Virus record (IMG/VR): IMGVR_UViG_3300029448_000024 | Coordinates: 44,966 to 64,998 of that record | Strand: one strand, 5' to 3' | DNA from: a virus | DNA length: 20,033 nt | Shown: piece by piece, positions 13,126 to 20,033 of the stretch | How the letters are laid out: the number at the start of each line of letters is the position of its first letter | Numbering within the stretch: the stretch's first letter is position 1 | The notes under the pieces: model-generated | Seen by the model: only the letters and a program-made list of their open reading frames with translations | What the model was told of the DNA's origin: nothing | The model's database searches: none | Made by a program: the position numbers and the translations under genes

Positions 13126-15810
13126 CTTCTTTCTTCTTTTTCTTTTAACCTTGCCCATCTTCTTGATGTAGCCTCCTCTTTTCTGTTGAGTAGTCTCGTC
13201 TTGAGTCACAGCATTTGCAGCCTCTACTACAGCACCGACACGCTGTTGGTCTTGCAGAGCGGCAGTAGGAGCACCTGCAACCATCTGAGCGGCAACCTCC
13301 CGCAGCTGAGTATCGTTCATACCAGAGTACGGAGAGTTTCTACGTCTAGATTGTCTGCGTAACTGCTCGAGATACTTTTGTCTAGTGTATTCCCCAGAGA
13401 TTTGGGAAGCTTCTGCAACTCTGTCTTCTGCTTTGTAAGCTCTCAAGTCATTAGCGTACTGCGCTAAGTTAGTACCTAACTGGTTGAATGCCAGCATGCG
13501 CTTTTCATACTCGTTCTGATCTCGTTGGTTTTGAGACATTGCGTTGAACTGTCTTGCTCTTGCCACGTTTGCTGCGTCGAATTGAGATGCTCTAAGATTA
13601 CCAATCTCTTCTTGTGCAGCAGCTTGGGTGTTAGCTCTTGCTTCTTGGTTTGCAATCTCGATATTACCGGCTCTCTGCTTCTCGTTCATAGCCATCTGTG
13701 CAGCTATAGCAGCGGGACCTGCAGATTGATTCTGGATGAACTTGTTAGCTGCATTAGTGCTAGCAGACAAAGCTGCTCGCTCTGCATTCATGTTCATACG
13801 AGGCATCTTAATGCGTCCAGTAACCGGAGCAGCAACTGTGTTGGGTTGTGGGTACTTAGACGTAAGTTCTGCTAGAGGACCCATGAGTTGGTAGGGAAGT
13901 AAGATATCTCTTCTCAAGTTCATGCCTGGTCCCACAGGAGTGTCTTCAACAACCTCTTCGGCCATTTCCTGGTTAGGGGTCTCCCCTTCTATAGTAGCTT
14001 CTTCCTGTCTCTTGTATGGGATGTAAGCACTTACGGTTTGCTCCCCAACCTTACCATCAACCTTAATCTGAGCAGACTCAGGCACCCTTTCATTATATGC
14101 TTTCTGAAATGCCTCTACGCTTTCTGGGTTGGTAGGATCAAAATTGTCCCAATCCTCGTACCAGGGGTTATTGGCTTTGAGTTGGTCCACCTGAGTCATA
14201 GTAACCTCATCTCCATCTGTTCTACGGTAAAGACCTTCTTCAGTTCTGCTCTGTCCTTCGGGGAAGTCACGTGCGTATGCTCCTTCTGCGTCTAACTCGT
14301 AGCCTTCTAAGTCTTCAATATTAGCAGGCATCACACCAGTAGTTTCTTCTTGGACTGTAAATCCACCCTCTTGCATTATCTGTTCCTCTCCTCTAGGTCC
14401 GTTTTCGTCTCTGCCTTCACGCTTAGCTACTTCTTCTTGCATCTTAGCAAGTTTCTGTATATCTGTTTGAGATGCACCACGGCTCAACATCTCCTTGTGG
14501 CGTTGTGCAAACGTTTTCTTACCCAGCTTCAGGAAGTCTGAGAAGATGTAGTCTCCAGCTTTCCCCCCATTCTCCCGCATTTTAACCTTATCCATAGTTT
14601 CACCTCCCTCGACTTCAGTCTGCGGGTCTAACATGATCCCACCTTGAGAGTGCTTGGGTCCAACAAACTCTACAGCACCACCAGGCAGGGGCTTCATGTA
14701 GCCACCTTCTTGAGCTTTTGCTCTTTGCATCTGTGCTTCAGTAGGTGCACCTTTTTCTCCCTTACTGCGCATCTTCTCACCACGCGCTTTCTTAGCACGG
14801 ATGTTGGCCCACAGTCCGCCTCCTTGCATCTGATAGCCAGGAAGGTAGGAGTTGGTCATGGAATTACCTATGTTATATCCCATGTCCTGACCAGTGCTCA
14901 ACATCGACTGTTTGAACGCAGCGTCTTCTGCTGCAGCCATTTGTGCATCTTGTGACTGCTGTCTAGCTTCTTCTTCTCTAGCCTGCAGCTTTTGCTTACG
15001 CTGCCTGAGTAAAGCAGCAGTGCCCCCAACAAGGCCCGCCCCAATCAAACCGATAGGACCGAGTCCTACCATTGCAGCTAACCCAACACCACTACCTGCG
15101 CCTGAGAGGAGACGTCCTGTTCCTTCCCCGAAGTTAGTGCGGGTATCGTCGTCATCATCAGACAGTCTTTCTACACCTTTTCCTGCAAGAGATGCGGCTG
15201 CTGCAATAGGTCCAGCACCGATACTTCCGGCAGCACTACCAGCAGCACTAGCAGCATCCTTTGCCCCTTTACCGTAGCTGCCTAAGTTGCTGAGCAGCTG
15301 TCCAGTATCCTTGGATGCTTTGGCTACTTGCCTGGCCGATGCAGTGCCCTTAGCGATCTTGGCCATACGTGCAGCATTTGCTGCTTGCTGTATAGCATTT
15401 TTACCTAAATCATCTGCAAGCTCTCCAGCCCCCTGTTGCATACTTTGTTGGAACTGTTGCTGCTGCTGTACTTCTCTTTCCTTTTCCGCCTGTGATCTAC
15501 GTTGTTGTGTAGCCATCACCTCTTGCTCAATCTGAGCTAACTGCATCGCGGCTTGTTGTGCACCCGCCATACCAGACATAGTGCTGGTATATCCAGAGGT
15601 TGCAGCAGACGTAGGCATAGCATATGGGTTACCTCCAGCCTGTAACTTGTCACGCTCTTTCATCAGAGCGTTCAAATTACTAGGATATGGCTTGCCCTTT
15701 TTGTAGATATCTGCTATCTGACGGATAAGCTGAGCTCGACGTCCTGGATTCTTACTACCCGATAAATACTTCGGGTTGATGTTCATTTTCTTTGATTTCT
15801 TCTTGGCCAT
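13123..15810 (-). CDS. Predicted ejected/cargo virion protein, 895 aa, with Q-x-G-G motifs and a peptidoglycan-binding-like segment
   Basis: It starts at ATG 15810, 2 nt after the tail gene's TAA, and its own TAA overlaps the next ATG by one base. Order: a Lys/Arg-rich N-terminus (MAKKKSKK); a Gln-rich coiled-coil-like region (~85-126); an Ala/Gly-rich region (~140-270) with a membrane-like segment at 243-268 and a DDDDD acidic patch at 218-222; a compact region with PKHSQGGI (385-392) and GDYIFSDFLKLG (419-430); a segment at 563-597 resembling a PG_binding_1 repeat (VEAFQKAY then DGKVGEQT); a helical Gln/Ala/Asn-rich region (~675-820); and a very basic C-terminus (KVKRKRRKK). Q/R-x-G-G motifs recur near 57, 329, 367, 480 and 877. 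There is no cysteine. The features suit a packaged protein that meets DNA, cell wall or membrane during infection, but function is inferred and no enzyme motif was seen. Confidence 0.74.
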   Translation of the reverse strand: MAKKKSKKMNINPKYLSGSKNPGRRAQLIRQIADIYKKGKPYPSNLNALMKERDKLQAGGNPYAMPTSAATSGYTSTMSGMAGAQQAAMQLAQIEQEVMATQQRRSQAEKEREVQQQQQFQQSMQQGAGELADDLGKNAIQQAANAARMAKIAKGTASARQVAKASKDTGQLLSNLGSYGKGAKDAASAAGSAAGSIGAGPIAAAASLAGKGVERLSDDDDDTRTNFGEGTGRLLSGAGSGVGLAAMVGLGPIGLIGAGLVGGTAALLRQRKQKLQAREEEARQQSQDAQMAAAEDAAFKQSMLSTGQDMGYNIGNSMTNSYLPGYQMQGGGLWANIRAKKARGEKMRSKGEKGAPTEAQMQRAKAQEGGYMKPLPGGAVEFVGPKHSQGGIMLDPQTEVEGGETMDKVKMRENGGKAGDYIFSDFLKLGKKTFAQRHKEMLSRGASQTDIQKLAKMQEEVAKREGRDENGPRGEEQIMQEGGFTVQEETTGVMPANIEDLEGYELDAEGAYARDFPEGQSRTEEGLYRRTDGDEVTMTQVDQLKANNPWYEDWDNFDPTNPESVEAFQKAYNERVPESAQIKVDGKVGEQTVSAYIPYKRQEEATIEGETPNQEMAEEVVEDTPVGPGMNLRRDILLPYQLMGPLAELTSKYPQPNTVAAPVTGRIKMPRMNMNAERAALSASTNAANKFIQNQSAGPAAIAAQMAMNEKQRAGNIEIANQEARANTQAAAQEEIGNLRASQFDAANVARARQFNAMSQNQRDQNEYEKRMLAFNQLGTNLAQYANDLRAYKAEDRVAEASQISGEYTRQKYLEQLRRQSRRRNSPYSGMNDTQLREVAAQMVAGAPTAALQDQQRVGAVVEAANAVTQDETTQQKRGGYIKKMGKVKRKRRKK
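14020..14124 (-). other. Possible peptidoglycan-binding-like segment in the 895-aa protein
   Basis: Residues 563-597 read ESVEAFQKAYNERVP, then VDGKVGEQTVSAY. This mirrors the PG_binding_1 pattern of a V-x-x-F-Q helix, a short loop, and the D-G-x-x-G-x-x-T turn before the last helix. The segment is short (about 35 residues, roughly half of the usual ~60-residue domain), so it could be a partial or divergent copy, or chance similarity. The context of a phage protein likely to cross the envelope makes it credible. Confidence 0.45.
15007..15084 (-). other. Gly/Ala-rich hydrophobic segment, membrane-like, in the 895-aa protein
   Basis: Residues 243-268 (beginning GLAAMVGLGPIGLIG) are uncharged, hydrophobic and rich in glycine. 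They sit after an acidic patch and before a basic, Gln-rich helix. The length fits one membrane span or a fusion/pore-type amphipathic helix. Internal proteins of short-tailed phages that insert into the envelope carry comparable segments; that role here is inference. Confidence 0.5.
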
Positions 15811-15812
15811 AG

Positions 15813-18800
15813 TTATCTAAAGGATTGTCGGAACTTAGTACCCGCTGCATACAAATATATTAAATTACCAGTTAAGTTGTCGCTAATCAAGCGTACGCCC
15901 ATGAAGTGGTCTACAAACTTCTTCTGGTTATACCATACTTTATTATTGTCTATATAGTCAGCATTTATAGCTCCCTCCTCTGTGAACATAGATACATTAG
16001 CAAGACTAGTGGTAGTTCCTGTGTTAAAGTCGTCTTGTACGTTCAGTTGGTTGTTTGCTAACACTGCAGCTGTGTTGTTAGCCTGCAAGCTGAGATCCCT
16101 GAAGTCGTTGATATACCAGAATCTATCGACTAGTCTGGCATTATTCAGGTAATAAATGTTCCGTACCCCAGAAATCTGGTGGGTATTGTACGTGTAGAAG
16201 GTAGTGAATCCAGGTGAGGTGTGTCTGTCTACCTCTGATGGATACGCGTTGTTGATGTTGACTACGTCTGCCCAGTACCTGATGTTGGTAAAGATCTTAG
16301 ACACACCCGCTTGAGTATTGTCTATATACTCAAACTCAAAGTTGTACTGTGCACCGTAGTAGTTACCGGGAGCATCTAAGTTGGAGTGTTCCCATACGTT
16401 GCCATCAGTACCATTGACAAGACCGTAGTAGTTCTGTTGGTTATTGGCAAATATGACTGGGAGATAGCTATGTCTGCTGCCCCACACCTTAAGCTCAGGG
16501 TAGTAGGATATAGTCCATCCTCCCTCATCAAGATCTTCGAACTGTACTTCTACAGTTTCCTGTAGTCTACTGCTGTAGAAAGAGAACCCGCCAGTAATGG
16601 CCTGTACATCGTTAATAAGGCCGCTGTTCAGCTGTGTGATTAGAGTTGCTCCTGGGACACGCTCTCTTTTGCTAAGGATTATGCGCTTGTACTTTGGGTC
16701 ATACGTTGCAGTAAATCCAAAGAACTCAGTTGGTGCATCAAAGTTTGCTACCTCCTCTAAGTCTATGTAGGATTCAAGCTCGTACGGAATGTTGTCCAAG
16801 AACCACTTTTCCATACCAAGAGAGCTTAGCTCTTCGATGCTTTCTCCCATCATATAGACTCTGCGGTCTTTACGATTCACAAAGAACTGCCCAAATCTTG
16901 TAGTTAAGGAGGCAAACTGACAATCAGTACCACCGTAACCTTCTGTGGTTGGGATCATCTCGTCAGGATTCTGCTCGAAGATGTCACCACTACCAACGAA
17001 GGCTTGAGTGCTGTCACTAAGACCAAGCTGTTGTCTACCTCTAGTAACAAACAGCGAGCGCTCGGTGTGCAGATACAGTATAGACCCAAGAGTAAACAGC
17101 TTGGTTATCTCACCCCTGTTTCTTGGGATGTCTTTAAAGTCCAGAGCTAAGAAGAATCTGTACTTGTCTTGTATGCTACCGTCGTCTACAGTAGAACGTA
17201 TAGTTCTAGTTGGGAAGAATGTAGGATTGAACAGCTTCTTTGGCAGTGGTGTAGTGACTTTGATGTCCTGCACTGCAGAGTAATTGTTCATGTACAGCAG
17301 GTGGTCAGACTTTGTGTAGTCGTTGTTTGGGTTTCCAAACAGTACATCTGCTGCAATAGATGCATCCCAGAACAAACTCTCTGCTGAAGTTACACCTTCT
17401 GCGGTATCTCCTTGGTGTCTAAACCCAAGCAGGTCGTCGGACTCACACAAGAAGCTAAACACTGTAGCGTATGGATCTACTGTTCTCTTCTTCTGCACTT
17501 CGTTATCGCCGTCTACACTATAAAGCGTAAACGGATTTGTACTCCAGCTTTCTGCCTTGTTTGCAATATCCCCCAATTGGAAGCAAGCTCCAAAGTCCTG
17601 AGACGTAGTTCGGAGAGAGTGTCTGCTGATGTATGTGTCTCCCCCGTATACAGTGTTGGTAGACTCTAAGTACTTTGTTCTAGACTTATCTATCTTCTGA
17701 TAGTATCCAGTCCATACTAGCTTTTGCTGGTCAAATGGCTTGTATACGTTGGTTTTGTATACACAAAGATTGACCAGATAGAATGCTGGCCATGCTTGGA
17801 ATTTGGAATCTCCACTAGTGACATTGATATCACTGAGAGCAAATCCAGTATCTGTGTTTTCTACGTTTGACCAGTTTGCAGAGTTCCACCAGTCTATGAC
17901 TCCTGAACTGTGGTCTATATTTATTGCGTGTTGTAGAAGTGCAGGAAGACCTGATCCTAAACCCAATGCAATGCAAGACTCACCAGCAAAGTGCATCAAG
18001 AAGTCTGCGTTCTTAAATGCAGAACTGTCTGTGTTTTTAAGAAGTGTACTACCTGTAATGTAGGTTTTGCTATTAGGGTTTAGCATAACCTGAGTACGGT
18101 AGTTATTGAGCCAGTAATCGTAGATGTCGTTATTAGGCATTACGTTATAGTCTCCCACAATAGCATCATTGTACAAGTAGCCAGGGTTGTTGTAACGCTG
18201 TGCTATAAGTACAGAAGTGTAGTAGTTGGCTATACCAGCAGGTGTTGCATCGTTTCCTGTAACAGCCTGCGAAGTGTTGTAGTCGTCAGGGTTGCCGTCT
18301 GGGTTAACCCACTCATACCACGTTTCGTTACCGATTGTAGAGTTTACCCAATCAGAATCGATCATATAGTTAGGCGTGGCCGTACTTGGCATTTTCTTAT
18401 TACCACCAGCCCATGCACGCATGGTCAGAATCTTCTGTACATCGATGTGACTAGCCCCACTAAGTGTGTGCTTGTTTTTGAGCAGATTGAAGTCGTGGAA
18501 TGTAAAGACAGAGAATGCCTTTTTAGAGTTGACTTTTCCAGGTATATCAGACTTGAGTATTCTGTTGTTGTATGTAACAGGTTGACCTCTTAAAAACCAT
18601 GCATCGGCATACGGACCGTGTGCTGCAATAGTCATTCTATTGGTTACCGCAATTGGGTCTTCGTACCATGAGGGCATAACAATACTCTGGCCTATTATGC
18701 TCTTCTCTTGTTGAGTACGCTTAGCGTAGTAGATTTTAAATCCCTGGACCTGATCTTTTATGAAGTCAGGGACGGGGATATTGCTAAAACGTACTCCTAA

Positions 18801-20033
18801 TATTTTAACTTCTTCGTCAAGTGTTAATCCACTAAATGTAGTGGACTGACCAAACAAATCTAAATTGACCCCATCAGAGTTAAGACTATCTACAAAGCTG
18901 TGGGTCAGGTTTTTGTTCGGTGGCATTTTATGATGCCTAACCCTCTTGTCTCTAATATCGCCTGTGTTTAAGATGTCCCCCGTGCTGTTGACTGTGTATC
19001 GATCAAAGTCCTCAGTATCAGGGTATGTCTCGTCCTCATTCTCCCAGAAGCTCATTTGACTTCCGGCCTCGTTAAGTATGAATTGAGTATCTGTTACTTG
19101 GTAGAGCTTGGCATCTGGGTACAAGCCTGCAAACTCTTCGAGATTCATCTCGATTTCACTGTTGGTTACAGAGTTAAGAACTGTGGAGGATAAAGAGCTG
19201 TCTTCATTGACAGTAGCACCCCCATTTTCTGCTCTGGGAAGATTGAGAGAAGATCTACCTGGGATGTGATACGCATACGTCTCAGACCCATCATTCAGCA
19301 CAAACGATATGTAGAATGCATAGACTTCAGACCTACGGTAGCCTCTGTAGTTGTAGGACATGTTGACGTCCTTGTATCCTTTACGAACATTGGAAGCAAA
19401 GAAACCGTCACCTAGGTTGTCTCTTTGAAAGTTCCTGTAGATGTCAAAGTCATCGTCTAGCTCGGGGAAGTCTATGTTCGAGTAGCCGTCGTTAAGAGTA
19501 ATTGTGTGGAATCTCTTGGGGTCGAACCTGTCCACAGCTGTAGATATAGGCGTGGTTACAATGCTGTTTGCAAAGCGTTGATACCCAATGTCACCTCTGG
19601 CTCTGAGGTTGGAGATGTACAGTCTGTTGTCCAGTTGCACAAAAGTCTTAGCGGTCTCGTAGCGTACAGAGTCAATAACTACTTCGGATATTGAAGCAGC
19701 TGCTACTTGTTCAAGTCCTGTGTACGTAATCTCCAAAGACGCTATGTCTGTGTCGACTTCAGGTATCTTGATAATCTCGAGCTCGTATGCAAACTCGCTT
19801 GAGCTTTGGTTTGTCCCACCCCCAAAACGCTGTATGATTACAGGACGAACGTGAGTATAGTTAGAAGGGAGAGGTATGTCCACAGTCCATATGATGGACT
19901 TGTTGGACTGAGATCCCTGTGGGTCACCTATGATAGATTCAGTCGGTATGGCATCTTCGTGCTCCGTAACAAGGTGTACAGGGTTAGAGGTAGCTAGGTA
20001 GTTAGTGCGGTTCAGGTCTTCGTCAACGTAAGC
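15813..20033 (-). CDS. crAss-like tail muzzle/stabilization-type virion protein, 5' end outside window
   Basis: The frame is open from the right edge to TAA at 15815-15813 (1,406 residues visible). The GTG at 19883 is internal: 50 further codons upstream are in frame without a stop (ending SNKSIIWT), so the true start is outside. Features recognised from memory as conserved in crAss-like tail proteins: an N-terminal LDNRLYISNL strand (~19626-19655), AFYISFVLNDGSETYAYHIPGR-type beta hairpin (~19260-19325), VRHHKMP (~18920-18940), a GVRFSNIPVP...FKIYYAKRT block (~18715-18795), and a C-terminal beta-propeller-like part with GYGGTDCQF (~16917-16943), a GQFFVNRKDRRVYMMG strand pair and WTISYYPELKVW (~16490-16525). 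It probably forms the distal tail barrel or plug of a short-tailed virion, like the muzzle protein of phage crAss001 and functionally like P22 gp10/T7 gp12. It holds five cysteines, unlike its downstream neighbours. Length and position fit; the exact homologue is inferred. Confidence 0.75.
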   Translation of the reverse strand, partial: AYVDEDLNRTNYLATSNPVHLVTEHEDAIPTESIIGDPQGSQSNKSIIWTVDIPLPSNYTHVRPVIIQRFGGGTNQSSSEFAYELEIIKIPEVDTDIASLEITYTGLEQVAAASISEVVIDSVRYETAKTFVQLDNRLYISNLRARGDIGYQRFANSIVTTPISTAVDRFDPKRFHTITLNDGYSNIDFPELDDDFDIYRNFQRDNLGDGFFASNVRKGYKDVNMSYNYRGYRRSEVYAFYISFVLNDGSETYAYHIPGRSSLNLPRAENGGATVNEDSSLSSTVLNSVTNSEIEMNLEEFAGLYPDAKLYQVTDTQFILNEAGSQMSFWENEDETYPDTEDFDRYTVNSTGDILNTGDIRDKRVRHHKMPPNKNLTHSFVDSLNSDGVNLDLFGQSTTFSGLTLDEEVKILGVRFSNIPVPDFIKDQVQGFKIYYAKRTQQEKSIIGQSIVMPSWYEDPIAVTNRMTIAAHGPYADAWFLRGQPVTYNNRILKSDIPGKVNSKKAFSVFTFHDFNLLKNKHTLSGASHIDVQKILTMRAWAGGNKKMPSTATPNYMIDSDWVNSTIGNETWYEWVNPDGNPDDYNTSQAVTGNDATPAGIANYYTSVLIAQRYNNPGYLYNDAIVGDYNVMPNNDIYDYWLNNYRTQVMLNPNSKTYITGSTLLKNTDSSAFKNADFLMHFAGESCIALGLGSGLPALLQHAINIDHSSGVIDWWNSANWSNVENTDTGFALSDINVTSGDSKFQAWPAFYLVNLCVYKTNVYKPFDQQKLVWTGYYQKIDKSRTKYLESTNTVYGGDTYISRHSLRTTSQDFGACFQLGDIANKAESWSTNPFTLYSVDGDNEVQKKRTVDPYATVFSFLCESDDLLGFRHQGDTAEGVTSAESLFWDASIAADVLFGNPNNDYTKSDHLLYMNNYSAVQDIKVTTPLPKKLFNPTFFPTRTIRSTVDDGSIQDKYRFFLALDFKDIPRNRGEITKLFTLGSILYLHTERSLFVTRGRQQLGLSDSTQAFVGSGDIFEQNPDEMIPTTEGYGGTDCQFASLTTRFGQFFVNRKDRRVYMMGESIEELSSLGMEKWFLDNIPYELESYIDLEEVANFDAPTEFFGFTATYDPKYKRIILSKRERVPGATLITQLNSGLINDVQAITGGFSFYSSRLQETVEVQFEDLDEGGWTISYYPELKVWGSRHSYLPVIFANNQQNYYGLVNGTDGNVWEHSNLDAPGNYYGAQYNFEFEYIDNTQAGVSKIFTNIRYWADVVNINNAYPSEVDRHTSPGFTTFYTYNTHQISGVRNIYYLNNARLVDRFWYINDFRDLSLQANNTAAVLANNQLNVQDDFNTGTTTSLANVSMFTEEGAINADYIDNNKVWYNQKKFVDHFMGVRLISDNLTGNLIYLYAAGTKFRQSFR

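Noticed and set aside
15428-15480. CTG/TTG-rich tract as a microsatellite or recombination repeat
   Set aside because: It encodes the Gln-rich coiled-coil-like part of the 895-aa protein (QQQQQFQQ) with mixed Gln codons; it is amino-acid composition, not a DNA repeat.
19881-19883. GTG as the start codon of the tail protein
   Set aside because: The frame stays open for 50 codons to the window edge and reads as continuous protein, so the start is outside.
2-20033. Stop-codon reassignment (TAG or TGA recoding), known in some crAss-like phages
   Set aside because: All four genes read through with the standard bacterial code and the three visible stops are TAA. Nothing in this window requires recoding, though it cannot exclude it elsewhere.
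2-20033. tRNA genes, CRISPR arrays, insertion sequences or attachment sites
   Set aside because: No regularly spaced direct repeats, terminal inverted repeats, transposase motifs or tRNA-like features were noticed, and essentially every base is in a coding frame.

Overview
This window looks like the late virion-protein module of a large tailed phage, most probably a crAss-like phage (Crassvirales), whose known hosts are Bacteroidota. The evidence is family resemblance read by eye. There is a tail 'muzzle'/stabilization-type protein with several conserved blocks, two internal 'cargo'-type proteins, and then a giant multidomain protein. The giant carries a zincin protease motif (HEAFH) and a double-psi beta-barrel RNA-polymerase-type motif (DFDID). 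This gene order matches the crAss-like tail/cargo/virion-RNAP block. None of the three visible starts has a strong Shine-Dalgarno sequence, which also fits a Bacteroidota host. No search was run, so a related huge phage cannot be excluded.

Layout: the whole window is coding on the minus strand, so transcription runs right to left. (1) A tail protein starts beyond the right edge and ends at 15813. (2) An 895-aa Gln/Ala/Gly-rich basic protein with a possible peptidoglycan-binding-like segment lies at 13123-15810. (3) An 884-aa helical virion protein lies at 10469-13123. (4) A giant ORF starts at 10465 and is still open at the left edge, giving at least 3,488 residues. The three junctions are a 2-nt gap, a 1-nt TAATG overlap and a 3-nt gap, so the genes almost certainly share one late transcript. 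No promoter, terminator, tRNA, repeat array or mobile element was seen, and there is no non-coding stretch longer than 3 nt.

How they may work together (inference): the tail protein closes or builds the tail barrel, while the other three are packaged in the virion and ejected into the cell. Between them they carry a possible cell-wall-binding segment, hydrophobic Gly-rich helices, a metalloprotease that could process the giant protein or its partners, and a polymerase core for early transcription. All three predicted ejected proteins contain no cysteine at all (about 5,270 residues), whereas the tail protein has five. This may reflect selection on proteins threaded unfolded through the portal and tail.
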